Positions 24,364 through 35,846 are shown, numbered from the stretch's first letter. The stretch: DNA of 64,000 nucleotides from Rhodococcus xishaensis (GCF_004011825.1 NZ_RKLO01000001.1:891575-955574); one strand, 5' to 3'. The notes: a model not told the origin generated them from the sequence alone. Translations and numbers: made by a program.

Positions 24364-25290
24364 ATGTCCGGACCAGGCGCAGGTGTACGACCTGATGCGC
24401 GCAGGCACTTCCTCCGCGCGGCTGTGGCGACGCTGCTGGCCCTCATCATGTTCAGTGCCGCGGGGTGCGTCGTCAACAACGAGGGACTGGTGCCGGTGGT
24501 CGTCGGCGTCGACGTCCACCGCGTCGACTCGATTGCCGATCAGCTTCCGCCGCAGATCGCTGCGTCCGGCCGACTCCTCGTCGGAACCAACCCTCCCTAC
24601 GCACCCAACGAGTTCAAAGACGAAGACGGGACGATAGTCGGTTTCGACGTCGACCTGATGAACGCGGTCGGTCAGGTTCTCGGGCTCACTATCGAACTCA
24701 GGGAAGCCGACTTCGACAAGATCATCCCCGCGGTCCAGGCCGGGACGTTCAACGTGGGGGCGTCGTCGTTTACCGACACGCTCGAGCGCGAGGAGTCGGT
24801 GGACTTCGTCACCTACTACAGCGCCGGTGTGCTGTGGGCCCAGCGGCCCGACGACGACATCGATCCCAGCAACGCGTGCGGGCTGCGGGTGGGGGTCCAG
24901 ACCACCACGATCGAGGACATCGAGGAAGTGCCGGCCAAGAGCGCCGCGTGCGTCGCCGCCGGCAAGCCCCCGATCGAGAAGATCAAGTACGACAGCCAGG
25001 ATGAGGTGGCCAACGCACTGATCCTGGGCCGGATCGACGCTTTGTCCGCGGACTCTCCCGTGACCGCCTACGCGATCAGCCGCAGTGACGGCCGGATCGT
25101 GCCTGCCGGTGAGGTGTTCGACTCGGCGCCGTACGGCTGGGTGGTAGCGAAGGGTTCGCCGCTGGCTCCGGTGCTCCAGCAAGCGATGCAGTTTCTGATC
25201 GACGGTGGCCAGTACCAGGCGATCGCCGAAGCGTGGGGTGTCGAGGCGGGGGTGATCGAGACTTCGGTAATCAACGGCGCGACGAGCTGA
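24364..25290 (+). CDS. Polar amino-acid ABC transporter, binding lipoprotein
   Basis: A 308-residue family 3 solute-binding protein. It has a basic N-terminus, hydrophobic stretch and lipobox with Cys (MFSAAGC, near residue 38), then GRLLVGTNPPYAPNEF, GFDVDLMNAVGQVLGL and EADFDKIIPAVQAGTFNVG, all typical of glutamine/arginine/polar amino-acid receptors. It is the first of three genes forming an importer. About 30 extra residues between lipid anchor and domain (VPVVVGVDVHRVDSIADQLP) are slightly long. Substrate not determined. Confidence 0.9.
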   Translation: MSGPGAGVRPDARRHFLRAAVATLLALIMFSAAGCVVNNEGLVPVVVGVDVHRVDSIADQLPPQIAASGRLLVGTNPPYAPNEFKDEDGTIVGFDVDLMNAVGQVLGLTIELREADFDKIIPAVQAGTFNVGASSFTDTLEREESVDFVTYYSAGVLWAQRPDDDIDPSNACGLRVGVQTTTIEDIEEVPAKSAACVAAGKPPIEKIKYDSQDEVANALILGRIDALSADSPVTAYAISRSDGRIVPAGEVFDSAPYGWVVAKGSPLAPVLQQAMQFLIDGGQYQAIAEAWGVEAGVIETSVINGATS

Positions 25291-25311
25291 GGCCGGGAGA
25301 GGCGGAAAGCC

Positions 25312-26280
25312 ATGTCACACAAAGAGAGCCGCTCTTCAGAGGTTTCGACGGAACCCGAGCCGGAGCCGATCGAGGCCGTCCCGCTGAGGCATCCCGGCCG
25401 GTGGGTCGCCGCGGCGATCGTGCTTGTGTTGTTAGGGCTGTTCGTCTACGGGGCCGCAACAAACGAGGCGTTCCGCTGGGACATTTACGGCCAGTACCTC
25501 TTCGACAGACGGATCACGGAAGCGGCATGGGTGACGATCCAGCTGACGGTGCTGTCCATGACGATCGCCGTCGTGCTCGGCGTGGTGCTGGCGATCATGC
25601 GTATGTCTCCGAATCCGGTGCTCCGCGCAGCGGCCTGGGTGTACCTGTGGGTGTTCCGCGGCACGCCGGTGTACGTCCAGTTGGTGTTCTGGGGACTGTT
25701 CACTTCGATATACCAGACACTGGACCTCGGGATACCGTTCGTGTATCAGTTCGCGCACATCGAGCTGCACGGTCTCCACGAGGCGTTCTTGTTCGCGGTG
25801 ATCGGTCTCGGTCTCAACGAGGCCGCCTACATGGCCGAGATCGTCCGGGCCGGCGTCAGTTCGGTGAGCGAGGGTCAGACCGAGGCGTCGAGGGCGCTGG
25901 GCATGTCGTGGGCGCAGACGATGCGTCGTACAGTCCTGCCGCAGGCCATGCGCGTGATCATTCCTCCCACCGGCAATGAGCTGATCGGTTTGCTCAAGAC
26001 CACGTCGCTGGTGTCGGCCGTCCCTTACACCCTGGAGTTGTACGGCCGGGCGCGAGACATCTCGGGCGCGAACTTCCAGCCCATCCCGCTGTTGCTCGTC
26101 GCCGCCACTTGGTACCTGGCGATCACGAGCGTTCTGATGATCGGTCAGCACTACCTCGAGCGGTACTACTCGAAGGGGGTCTCGCGGAAGCTGACCTCGC
26201 GGCAGCTGCAGGCCCTCGCGGACGCGGAGGGCCGGCCCCTCGTCATCGAGCCGGACACACCGGGAGGAGAACGGGAATGA
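25312..26280 (+). CDS. Polar amino-acid ABC transporter, permease
   Basis: A 322-residue HisM/GlnP-type permease. About five transmembrane helices follow a charged N-terminal extension ([18 protein letters not shown]). The EAA loop reads [36 protein letters not shown] is a hallmark of the family. Only one permease gene is present, so it probably acts as a homodimer. It starts 21 bp after the binding-protein gene and overlaps the ATPase start by ATGA. Confidence 0.92.
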   Translation: MSHKESRSSEVSTEPEPEPIEAVPLRHPGRWVAAAIVLVLLGLFVYGAATNEAFRWDIYGQYLFDRRITEAAWVTIQLTVLSMTIAVVLGVVLAIMRMSPNPVLRAAAWVYLWVFRGTPVYVQLVFWGLFTSIYQTLDLGIPFVYQFAHIELHGLHEAFLFAVIGLGLNEAAYMAEIVRAGVSSVSEGQTEASRALGMSWAQTMRRTVLPQAMRVIIPPTGNELIGLLKTTSLVSAVPYTLELYGRARDISGANFQPIPLLLVAATWYLAITSVLMIGQHYLERYYSKGVSRKLTSRQLQALADAEGRPLVIEPDTPGGERE

Positions 26281-27038
26281 CGCCGATGCTCCAGGCCGAT
26301 CGGGTGTGCAAGAACTACGGTGCCCTGCAGGTGTTGCGGGGAGTCTCGCTCGAAGTCGAGCGCGGGCAGGTGCTTTGCTTGGTAGGCCCTTCCGGATCTG
26401 GAAAGTCGACCTTCCTGCGCTGCATCAACCACCTCGAGCGCTTCAATGCCGGCAGATTGTATGTAGACGGCAAACTGGTCGGCTATGCCGAGCACAGCGG
26501 CAAGCTCCACGAGCTGACCTCCCGGGCGGCGGCGCGTCAGCGCCGCGAGATCGGAATGGTTTTCCAGCACTTCAACCTCTTTCCCCACCGCACCGCGCTG
26601 GAGAACATCATCGAAGCGCCCATCCTCGTCAAGAAGGTCCCGCGGGCAAAGGCCGTCGACCGCGCGCGTGAGCTCCTCCGCCGGGTGGGTCTGGTCGACA
26701 AGGCCGATGCGTATCCGGCGCAGCTGTCCGGTGGGCAGCAGCAGCGGGTCGCCATTGCCCGTGCGCTCGCCATGGACCCGAAGCTCATGCTGTTCGACGA
26801 GCCCACCTCGGCGCTCGATCCCGAACTCGTCGGTGAGGTGCTGGGAGTGATGAAGCAACTCGCGCAGGAAGGTATGACGATGGTCGTGGTCACCCACGAG
26901 ATCGGATTCGCGCGCGAGGTCGCCGATCAGTTGGTGTTCATGGATGCCGGTGTGGTCGTCGAGTCGGGAGAACCTCGGGAGTTGCTGGCCAATCCCCAAC
27001 AGGATCGAACCAAGGCGTTCCTTTCCACACTGCTCTGA
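26277..27038 (+). CDS. Polar amino-acid ABC transporter, ATPase
   Basis: A 253-residue GlnQ/HisP-type ATPase. Walker [13 protein letters not shown] near residue 38, Q-loop [13 protein letters not shown], signature LSGGQQQR, Walker [15 protein letters not shown] and the switch His in [10 protein letters not shown]. An insertion around residues 65-80 ([20 protein letters not shown]) matches the usual variant in this group. The start MTPMLQADR overlaps the permease stop by four bases; the open frame upstream inside the permease is a shadow. Confidence 0.93.
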   Translation: MTPMLQADRVCKNYGALQVLRGVSLEVERGQVLCLVGPSGSGKSTFLRCINHLERFNAGRLYVDGKLVGYAEHSGKLHELTSRAAARQRREIGMVFQHFNLFPHRTALENIIEAPILVKKVPRAKAVDRARELLRRVGLVDKADAYPAQLSGGQQQRVAIARALAMDPKLMLFDEPTSALDPELVGEVLGVMKQLAQEGMTMVVVTHEIGFAREVADQLVFMDAGVVVESGEPRELLANPQQDRTKAFLSTLL

Positions 27039-27089
27039 CCTGCTCCGGAGCTGACTCCACTTTGCTCCTGCCCGGGGTTGGCCGCGGGG

Positions 27090-27938
27090 TCAGTCGGGCT
27101 TGCGGGTGACGAAGATCGCGGTCCCCGGGAACAGTTGGCCGCGCAGCGGACTCCACTGGCCCCACTCTCGGTCGAGCCATTCGGGCCACTCCGGCTCGAC
27201 GATGTCGCGCACCTCGAGTCCGGCTGCGACTGCCTCTCGGACACGGTCGCCGATCGTTCGGTGGTGTTCGACGTAGGTTGGAACGCCGTCGTCGTCGATC
27301 TCGACGTACGGCGTGCGGTCGAAGTAGGGCAGTGTCGCGGTCAGGCCCCGTGATCCAGGGTCATCCGGGAAGATCCAGCGGATCGGATGATTCACCGCGA
27401 ACACCCACGATCCGCCCGGTCGCAGCACCCGCGCTACCTCCCGCATCAGCTGTGCGGAGTTCGCAACGAACGGAACGGCACCAAAAGCCGAACACACCAA
27501 ATCGAAGCTTGTGTCCGTGAAGGGCAGCGCCTCGGCGCCGGCCTGGACGAGGGGGACTCTCGGGCCACCCCGTTCCATCGCTGCGACACCTCGCTCGAGC
27601 ATCGCCATCGAGATGTCGAGTCCGACGACGTCGGCGCCTTCGGTGGCCAGCCAGCGCGCGCACGGGGCCGATCCGCAGCCGACCTCGAGGACCCTCTTGC
27701 CGGCCACCTCGCCGAGCAGGCGGACGTCGCCCTCGTGGAGGCCCTCCGGGCACCACACGAACTCGCCGTCCGTCGAGTCGACGCCGAGGAACTCGCCGTG
27801 GGTGCGGTGGTAGTCGTCGGCGTCGGCGTCCCACCAGGCCCGACTGGCGCGCTCACTGGCCTCTGTTCCGATCCGCGTTCGGCTCACACCGCTCGTGCCC
27901 AGAGCGAAGACGGCGGCAGCGTGACGATCGTCGGACAT
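27090..27938 (-). CDS. Class I SAM-dependent methyltransferase
   Basis: A 282-residue Rossmann-fold methyltransferase. Motif I is RVLEVGCGSAPCARWLA near residue 85, followed by GLDISMAMLERG, FDLVCSAFGAVPFV and LRPGGSWVFAVNHPIRW. The N-terminal ASRAWWDADADDYHRTHGEF and the C-terminal EWLDREWGQWSPLRG are typical of a conserved actinobacterial group beside rpsA. The substrate is unknown. ATG 27938 is preferred over an upstream TTG. It is divergent from rpsA. Confidence 0.88.
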   Translation of the reverse strand: MSDDRHAAAVFALGTSGVSRTRIGTEASERASRAWWDADADDYHRTHGEFLGVDSTDGEFVWCPEGLHEGDVRLLGEVAGKRVLEVGCGSAPCARWLATEGADVVGLDISMAMLERGVAAMERGGPRVPLVQAGAEALPFTDTSFDLVCSAFGAVPFVANSAQLMREVARVLRPGGSWVFAVNHPIRWIFPDDPGSRGLTATLPYFDRTPYVEIDDDGVPTYVEHHRTIGDRVREAVAAGLEVRDIVEPEWPEWLDREWGQWSPLRGQLFPGTAIFVTRKPD

Positions 27939-27966
27939 GGTGGCCAAGAGTAGACCGGGGTTGGGT

Positions 27967-27996
27967 TTGCCCAGCTAGCCCGCGGTCACGTACCCT
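27967..27996 (+). promoter_or_regulatory. Probable rpsA promoter
   Basis: TTGCCC-N18-TACCCT resembles a sigma-A promoter and precedes a leader of about 255 nt ahead of rpsA. Confidence 0.4.
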
Positions 27997-28002
27997 GTGG
28001 GA

Positions 28003-28257
28003 CGCGAGTGTCTTCGACGCAGTTTCTCGATGCTGCGACCCGACACAGTATCTCGATGCGGCTCCTCGTTGGCCGGTGTGCAGGCCGCGAGGATTGCGCG
28101 GGGTCTGTGGGTGGGGCGTGCGGGGGCTGCGGAGGGGCCTCGTAGCGGGTCAGATGACCAGACGACTGCGGAAGAACACCGTGTTCGGAGGTCCTTCGGC
28201 CCGCGTATCTGACAGAAGACCAACCCGACTTTCAACCTGTCCGGAGCAACCCAACAC
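28003..28257 (+). promoter_or_regulatory. Structured rpsA leader
   Basis: No gene between the promoter and rpsA. GTCAGAT (28149-28155) can pair with ATCTGAC (28207-28213) to close a 65-nt domain with internal GC-rich hairpins, ending about 45 nt before the start codon. Long structured leaders often serve autoregulation by S1; that is an inference here. Confidence 0.35.
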
Positions 28258-29733
28258 ATGCCCTCCAACACCGTGACCTCGCCGCAGGTAGCCGTCAACG
28301 ACATCGGCTCCGCCGAGGACTTCCTCGCCGCCATCGACGCCACGATCAAGTACTTCAACGATGGCGACATCGTGGAAGGCACGATCGTCAAGGTCGATCG
28401 TGACGAGGTCCTTCTCGACATCGGTTACAAGACCGAAGGCGTCATTCCTTCCCGCGAGCTCTCCATCAAGCATGACATCGACCCCAACGAGGTCGTCTCC
28501 GTCGGCGATGAGGTCGAAGCCCTGGTCCTCACCAAGGAGGACAAAGAAGGCCGCCTGATCCTGTCGAAGAAGCGCGCACAGTACGAGCGTGCTTGGGGCA
28601 CCATCGAGGAGCTCAAGGAGAAGGACGAGGCCGTCAAGGGCACCGTCATCGAGGTCGTCAAGGGCGGCCTCATCCTCGATATCGGCCTACGTGGCTTCCT
28701 TCCCGCATCCCTCGTCGAGATGCGTCGTGTCCGCGACCTCCAGCCGTACGTCGGCAAGGAGATCGAGGCGAAGATCATCGAGCTCGACAAGAACCGCAAC
28801 AACGTGGTCCTGTCGCGTCGCGCCTGGCTCGAGCAGACCCAGTCCGAGGTCCGTAGCGAGTTCCTGCACCAGCTGCAGAAGGGGCAGGTCCGCAAGGGCG
28901 TCGTGTCCTCGATCGTCAACTTCGGTGCCTTCGTCGATCTCGGCGGGGTCGACGGTCTGGTGCACGTCTCCGAGCTGTCCTGGAAGCACATCGATCACCC
29001 GTCTGAGGTTGTCGAGGTCGGCACCGAGGTCACCGTCGAGGTGCTCGACGTCGATCTGGACCGCGAGCGCGTCTCCCTGTCGCTGAAGGCGACCCAGGAG
29101 GACCCGTGGCGTCAGTTCGCCCGCACCCACGCCATCGGCCAGATCGTGCCGGGCAAGGTCACCAAGCTGGTTCCGTTCGGTGCGTTCGTTCGTGTCGAGG
29201 AGGGCATCGAGGGCCTGGTGCACATCTCCGAGCTGGCCGAGCGCCACGTGGAGGTTCCGGACCAGGTTGTGGCCGTCGGCGACGACGCGCTCGTCAAGGT
29301 CATCGACATCGATCTCGAGCGTCGTCGTATCTCGCTGTCGCTGAAGCAGGCGAACGAGGACTACAACGCCGAGTTCGATCCGTCGAAGTACGGCATGGCC
29401 GACTCGTACGACGAGCAGGGCAACTACATCTTCCCCGAGGGCTTCGATCCCGAGACCAACGAATGGCTCGAGGGCTTCGAGAAGCAGCGTGAGGAGTGGG
29501 AGTCCCGCTACGCGGAGGCCGAGCGGCGCCACAAGATGCACACTGCTCAGATGGAGAAGATGGCCGCGGACGAGGCGGCCGAGGCTGCTGCCGGTGCGTC
29601 CAGTGGCGGCAACTACTCCTCGGAGTCGGGTGCGGACGAGGGCGCGGCCCCGGCTGCCGAGTCCGCAGGTGGCTCGCTGGCGAGCGACGCCCAGCTCGCG
29701 GCCCTGCGGGAGAAGCTCTCGGGCAACGCCTGA
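28258..29733 (+). CDS. rpsA: 30S ribosomal protein S1
   Basis: A 491-residue S1 with four S1 RNA-binding domains, about residues 34-103, 121-186, 207-275 and 292-361; the last two contain the near-repeated VDGLVHVSELSWKHIDHPSEVVEVG and EGLVHISELAERHVEVPDQVVAVG (each shown in part). The C-terminal tail is acidic and Ala/Gly-rich and ends LAALREKLSGNA. The four-domain form with an acidic tail is standard for actinobacteria; E. coli has six. It helps mRNA binding and trans-translation. The tail region is the site where pyrazinoic-acid-related changes were reported in M. tuberculosis. Confidence 0.97.
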   Translation: MPSNTVTSPQVAVNDIGSAEDFLAAIDATIKYFNDGDIVEGTIVKVDRDEVLLDIGYKTEGVIPSRELSIKHDIDPNEVVSVGDEVEALVLTKEDKEGRLILSKKRAQYERAWGTIEELKEKDEAVKGTVIEVVKGGLILDIGLRGFLPASLVEMRRVRDLQPYVGKEIEAKIIELDKNRNNVVLSRRAWLEQTQSEVRSEFLHQLQKGQVRKGVVSSIVNFGAFVDLGGVDGLVHVSELSWKHIDHPSEVVEVGTEVTVEVLDVDLDRERVSLSLKATQEDPWRQFARTHAIGQIVPGKVTKLVPFGAFVRVEEGIEGLVHISELAERHVEVPDQVVAVGDDALVKVIDIDLERRRISLSLKQANEDYNAEFDPSKYGMADSYDEQGNYIFPEGFDPETNEWLEGFEKQREEWESRYAEAERRHKMHTAQMEKMAADEAAEAAAGASSGGNYSSESGADEGAAPAAESAGGSLASDAQLAALREKLSGNA

Positions 29734-29747
29734 CGCTTGATCATCGA

Positions 29748-29784
29748 AAGACCCCGGTCCTGCTACCCGCAGGGCCGGGGTCTT
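29748..29784 (+). terminator. Intrinsic terminator after rpsA
   Basis: AAGACCCCGG pairs perfectly with CCGGGGTCTT, with a second inner stem CCTGC/GCAGG, ending in TCTTCTGCGTTT. It starts 14 bases after the rpsA stop. Confidence 0.85.
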
Positions 29785-29806
29785 CTGCGTTTGCTGACAA
29801 CTGATG

Positions 29807-29844
29807 ACAGTGGCCCCGCTCCGGTGCGGGAGCGGGGCCACTGT
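29807..29844. terminator. Second strong hairpin after rpsA
   Basis: A perfect 16-bp stem (ACAGTGGCCCCGCTCC and its complement) around 6 bases, 22 bp beyond the first terminator. It forms a tandem barrier to read-through into coaE. Confidence 0.7.
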
Positions 29845-30205
29845 GTATGTCGTACAAGGTCGGTCAGTTCGCCACGGCCGGCACCCATCGGGTGGGCATG
29901 GACGTCGTACGCTTCCGGACAGCGGCAAAGCTGTGGCGGGCGGGAGTCAGAACACGATGGAACCAACTGCGCCGATGCTCTGCGAGTGCAGCCGCAACCT
30001 CTGGGATGAGGATCGCGTGAACGCCGTTTTCCATGCCGAGACGGTGCCGACCGAGACCGGTGGAAGTGCTGCGCATGAGCGGGTTCTACTCGTATCTCGA
30101 ATCGGCTGGTCGGACGGTCGAGGAAAGGTTATCTGACCGGTTCGTCGAATCGCTACATTTGGTCCGCTGATGATCTTCGGTGTGTTTGGTGCGACACTGG
30201 TCGGC
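29845..30205. other. Gene-free region upstream of coaE
   Basis: About 360 bp between the tandem hairpins and coaE. Open frames here lack coding character and I support none. A TACATT near 30154 may be a -10 element for coaE. Confidence 0.4.
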
Positions 30206-31429
30206 GTGCTGAGAGTGGGCCTCACTGGAGGTATTGGAGCCGGCAAGTCGACCGTATCGAAGGTCCTGGCGGATCTGGGAGCGGTCATCGTGGACGCCGA
30301 CCTCATCGCGCGGGAGGTAGTCGAGCCGGGTACACCCGGTCTCGCCGCGCTCGTCGAGGCGTTCGGTGCCGACATCCTGCATCCGGACGGTTCATTGGAC
30401 CGGCCGGCCTTGGCGGAGAGGGCATTCGGCAGCGACGAGTCGCGGCTGCGGCTGAATTCGATCCTGCACCCGCGGATCGGTGAGCGCACCGCGGAGATCG
30501 TGGATGGTGCGCCCGCGGACGGCATCATCGTCCAGGACATCCCGCTGCTCGTCGAGGGGCGAATGGGTCCGGCATTCAACCTCGTGATCGTGGTGCACGT
30601 CGATGAAGAGGAAAGGGTACGTCGCCTGGTCGAGTTGCGTGGGATGACGGAGTCGGACGCTCGAGCGCGGATCGTGGCCCAGGCCACCGACGATCAGCGG
30701 CGGGCCGCCGCGGACGTCTGGCTCGACAACAGCGGCACTGTCGAGGAGATCGAATCGCAGGTGCGGTCGCTGTTCACCGACCGGCTCGTGCCGTTCGAAC
30801 GCAACCTGCGCAACCGGACCGTCGTGACCGTGCCGCCGACTCTCCGTGCAGCCGACCCGGAGTGGGCGACGCAGGGCGAGCGGCTGGTCGAACGCCTTCG
30901 CGCCGTGTGCGGAGAGCGGACCATCCGCGTCGACCACGTCGGTTCCACCGCGGTCCCGGGACTGGATGCGCGAGACCTGATCGATGTCCAGATCACCGTC
31001 CCGGACCTGGCTGCGGCCGACGGCCTGAACGAACCTCTGGCGGCGGCTGGCTTCCCGCCGCTGGCGGACGTGACCCGCGATCAGCCGAAACCGGCATATG
31101 GGGTCGGCGGCGAGGCGGACCCGGCACTGTGGGACAAGCGCACGCACGGAGGGGCGGACCCCGCGCGACCCGTGCGGATCGACCTGCGTGTCGATGGTTG
31201 GCCCGGCCAGCGCTTCGCCCTGCTGCTGCGCGACTGGCTGCGCGCCGACGCCCAGGCACGCGCCGAATTCCTCGAGTTGAAGCGGGGCGCGGCGGCCAAG
31301 GCCGCAGTCGACGCGGGCGATGGCAATCCCGCCGTCGTGTATTCGGACTTGCTTGCCCCTTGGTTCGACCTCGGCTACCGGCGGGCGTGGGCGTGGGCGG
31401 AGTCCAGCGGGTGGTCGCCCGAGCGGTGA
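30206..31429 (+). CDS. coaE: Dephospho-CoA kinase fused to a GrpB (UPF0157) domain
   Basis: A 407-residue protein, the same length as I recall for M. tuberculosis CoaE. The kinase (residues ~1-200) has the P-loop GLTGGIGAGKST, DADLIAREVV, the lid region and SDARARIVAQAT; it phosphorylates dephospho-CoA in the last step of CoA synthesis. The C-terminal ~200 residues are a GrpB/UPF0157 nucleotidyltransferase-like domain with RVDHVGSTAVPGLDARDLIDVQ. This domain has been proposed to aid folding of the kinase. GTG 30206 is chosen because the product then starts MLRVGLTGG, as in relatives; an ATG 36 bases upstream adds residues not expected. Confidence 0.93.
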   Translation: MLRVGLTGGIGAGKSTVSKVLADLGAVIVDADLIAREVVEPGTPGLAALVEAFGADILHPDGSLDRPALAERAFGSDESRLRLNSILHPRIGERTAEIVDGAPADGIIVQDIPLLVEGRMGPAFNLVIVVHVDEEERVRRLVELRGMTESDARARIVAQATDDQRRAAADVWLDNSGTVEEIESQVRSLFTDRLVPFERNLRNRTVVTVPPTLRAADPEWATQGERLVERLRAVCGERTIRVDHVGSTAVPGLDARDLIDVQITVPDLAAADGLNEPLAAAGFPPLADVTRDQPKPAYGVGGEADPALWDKRTHGGADPARPVRIDLRVDGWPGQRFALLLRDWLRADAQARAEFLELKRGAAAKAAVDAGDGNPAVVYSDLLAPWFDLGYRRAWAWAESSGWSPER

Positions 31430-31455
31430 TCCTGAGCGGATGGCGTCGATGCTGA

Positions 31456-31504
31456 GGACTGCGCTCAGCGGACTGCGGACTGCGGTCAGCGGACTGCGTT
31501 CAGC
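31456..31504. repeat. Short tandem repeats of GGACTGCG-NTCAGC
   Basis: Three copies of a 14-bp unit (31456-31469, 31477-31490, 31491-31504) plus one half copy lie between coaE and the DUF402 gene and overlap the last codon and stop of the latter. Confidence 0.7.
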
Positions 31505-32084
31505 GCCAATTGACGGGCATACCCTTCGACGCCAGCCAGGCCTCTACGTCGTGGCCGTGGTGGGCGATTCCGTCCACGGCCACCATCGCGCGCTGGACTG
31601 CCCGGTTCGCAGTCTGCGGCGAGATGTAACCGTGTGCAGCCGCCGAGATCAGTTCGTCCACATCGAGTAGTTCGATGTCACGCCCGGTCCGAACGACGAG
31701 GTCGAGGTAATGATCCTCGGCTTTCCACACGTCCGAACCCCGCGTGAAGTCACCGATGTCGATGTAGAGGTCCTGATCGCGGTCGTGATACGGGTGGAAG
31801 TGGAAGATCGAGGCACGGATGCCGAGATCCGGTAGCAGCCAGGATTCCAGATAGTGGAATCGCATATGGTCGGCCGTCCGGGCCATGTACAGCCCCCATG
31901 GTTCCAGCCGGTAGTGGTCGACGGGACGGACGAACCCCTTCGGGTCGGTGTTGGTCCGCTCGGTGACGTTGAAGTACTCGACCTTGGGTCGATGCGCCGG
32001 AACCATGTCGAGCGTAGGCACGTAGACAGGTACGGGAGGTGGGGTCGGGGTGGCTGCGGCGGTACCGGGTTCGACGTTCTCCAT
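31500..32084 (-). CDS. DUF402 domain protein
   Basis: A 194-residue protein of the DUF402 family, whose characterised members (for example FomD, Ntdp) are metal-dependent nucleotide or phosphonate phosphohydrolases. Conserved features are YRLEPWGLYMARTADH, LRIRASIFHFHPY-like sequence, DLYIDIGDFTRG and EDHYLDLVVRTGRDIELLDVDEL, with paired Asp for metal. The first 40 residues are Pro-rich. Start MENVEPGTAA. Convergent with coaE and divergent from uvrB. Exact substrate unknown. Confidence 0.8.
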   Translation of the reverse strand: MENVEPGTAAATPTPPPVPVYVPTLDMVPAHRPKVEYFNVTERTNTDPKGFVRPVDHYRLEPWGLYMARTADHMRFHYLESWLLPDLGIRASIFHFHPYHDRDQDLYIDIGDFTRGSDVWKAEDHYLDLVVRTGRDIELLDVDELISAAAHGYISPQTANRAVQRAMVAVDGIAHHGHDVEAWLASKGMPVNWR

Positions 32085-32158
32085 ATAGTAAGAAAGTACC
32101 GGCAAACAGTTGGCCGGTCATCGGGCTGCGACCCGGCCGCCGACAGCGTTATGAGAAC

Positions 32159-32181
32159 TTGTCGGAAGCGGCGCATACCCT
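32159..32181 (+). promoter_or_regulatory. PafBC-type damage promoter of uvrB
   Basis: TTGTCGGAA-N8-TACCCT matches the RecA-NDp consensus (TTGTCRGTG-N8-TAnnnT) at seven of nine upstream bases with exact spacing. The -10 ends six bases before the uvrB ATG, so the message is probably leaderless. Confidence 0.65.
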
Positions 32182-32187
32182 GGTCTC

Positions 32188-34344
<2,157 letters not shown>

Positions 34345-34364
34345 CGGCGCTAACGTCTTCGAGC

Positions 34365-35234
34365 ATGGACCCACGTCTGGCCGGTCGTGCCGCCCGCTCT
34401 CTCGAACTGCTGCACTCGCTCTGTTACTTTGCGCCCGAGGTCGAGTCCGAGTTGCTCGGTGTCGGGCTGGAATCGCGAAGGATGACGTACTTCGCAGGTC
34501 GCGCTGCCCCCATGGGTGCGGTCGGCGGCGGCGTTGTTGCCGCCGCGTTCTACAACTTCAACCCGGAGCTGATCGCGAGCCTGATCCCACGAGCCTGGAA
34601 GCTCGCCGACCCCGCCGCGATCACCCGGGCGCGGTATCGCGGCGTCGATGCCGCGTATCGCCAACTCTTCGGTGACGACGTGTCCTCCACCACCATGGGC
34701 GAAGCCGCGCACCTGGCGGCTATCGCGGCGCGGGCCATTCCCGGCGTCGACGGGCGCACCTTGTACGCGGGCTACGCCGAACTCGACTGGCCCGACGCAC
34801 CGCATCTCGTGCTGTGGCATGCGCTGACCCTCTTGCGCGAGTATCGCGGCGATGGTCACGTCGCGGCTCTCCAGACCGCCGGGCTCAGCGGCATCGAGGC
34901 ATTGATCACACACACTGCGGCGGGAATCGGCTTCCAGAAGGAGTTCGCGCAGAAGCGACGCGGCTGGGCCCAATCGGAATGGGACGCCGCCGTCGCCGGC
35001 CTTCGCGATCGCGAACTCCTCGACGAGCAGGGCGACCTGACCGACGACGGACGCGAATTACGTGAGTTGGTAGAGGATCTCACCGATGAGCTGGCTGCGG
35101 CGCCCTGGGCCGAACTGGGGGAGGACGGCGCTGCACGTCTCGTCGAACTTTCGGCACCGTGGCGAAGGTCGGTTCGTGAGTCGGGGTTGTTCCCACGCTC
35201 ACTCTTCGGCCCGCGGTACGGCGAGGCGCGCTGA
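34365..35234 (+). CDS. SCO6745-family protein (winged-helix-like, function unknown)
   Basis: A 289-residue protein of a conserved actinobacterial family (SCO6745 type). It starts RLAGRAARSLELLHSLCYF, has GRAAPMGAVGGGVVAAAFYNFNP near residue 45 and RRGWAQSEWDAAVAGLRDRELL then LTDDGRELRELVEDLTDELA, a MarR-like wing pattern in the C-terminal third. The GRAAPMG and FYNF motifs are family-defining; no catalytic residues can be named. It follows uvrB by 20 bp and may be co-transcribed. Confidence 0.75.
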   Translation: MDPRLAGRAARSLELLHSLCYFAPEVESELLGVGLESRRMTYFAGRAAPMGAVGGGVVAAAFYNFNPELIASLIPRAWKLADPAAITRARYRGVDAAYRQLFGDDVSSTTMGEAAHLAAIAARAIPGVDGRTLYAGYAELDWPDAPHLVLWHALTLLREYRGDGHVAALQTAGLSGIEALITHTAAGIGFQKEFAQKRRGWAQSEWDAAVAGLRDRELLDEQGDLTDDGRELRELVEDLTDELAAAPWAELGEDGAARLVELSAPWRRSVRESGLFPRSLFGPRYGEAR

Positions 35235-35393
35235 CGCATCGACTCGAGCGCGGCCGCCCGTGGTGAAATGGTTGTGCCGCAATTCCACCGGGCTGTGCCC
35301 CATGACGCTAGTCTCAGCGCAGCGAGGTGTCGTCACGGTCGAACAGGGCACCAGTGCCATTGTTCGCGATCAAACGCACATGTGGAGGAATGA

Positions 35394-35846
35394 ATGAGCG
35401 CCTACCGGACCGTCGTCGTCGGAACTGATGGATCGGACTCGTCGTATCGAGCGGTGGACAAGGCGGCGGCACTCGCCGGCGACGCCGAGGCCAAGCTCGT
35501 GATCGCGTGCGCGTACTACCCGGCCGATCCGAAGGACACCGAGGCGGCCGAGGACGTGCTCGGTGAGGACGCCTACCAGGTGAGCGGGTCGACCCCTACG
35601 TTCGAGATCCTGCGGACGGCGCGCGAGCGAGCGCTGGCGGCCGGTGCCAAGAACCTCGTCGAACGTGCGATAGTCGGCGAGCCCGTCGACTCGCTACTGG
35701 CGCTCGTCGACGAGGTCGACGCGGATCTTCTCGTGGTCGGCAACCGTGGTCTGAACACGCTGAGCGGACGCCTGCTGGGTTCGGTGCCATCGGACGCGGC
35801 GCGCAAGTCGAACTGCGACGTCCTGATCGTGCACACCGTGCCCTGA
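35394..35846 (+). CDS. Universal stress protein
   Basis: A 150-residue single-domain UspA protein. It starts RTVVVGTDGSDSSYRAV and ends with the nucleotide loop VVGNRGLNTLSGRLLGSVPS, the G-x2-G-x9-G-S/T signature, followed by CDVLIVHTVP. It is the syntenic counterpart of M. tuberculosis Rv1636, which binds cAMP as well as ATP. GGAGG precedes the ATG. It converges with the HelD/HelR gene. Confidence 0.93.
   Translation: MSAYRTVVVGTDGSDSSYRAVDKAAALAGDAEAKLVIACAYYPADPKDTEAAEDVLGEDAYQVSGSTPTFEILRTARERALAAGAKNLVERAIVGEPVDSLLALVDEVDADLLVVGNRGLNTLSGRLLGSVPSDAARKSNCDVLIVHTVP

Noticed and set aside
28687-29928. Long minus-strand frame opposite rpsA
   Set aside because: Antisense shadow of a high-GC gene; composition is leucine/valine/histidine-rich without domains, and rpsA is certain.
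29947-30687. 246-residue minus-strand frame upstream of and opposite coaE
   Set aside because: Ser/Arg/Thr-rich antisense reading with no domain; it overlaps the coaE kinase domain.
31456-31504. CRISPR array
   Set aside because: Units are 14 bp and contiguous without spacers; a simple tandem repeat.
32100-32187. LexA (SOS) box at uvrB
   Set aside because: No TCGAAC-N4-GTTCGA-like sequence; the RecA-NDp-type promoter explains the region better.
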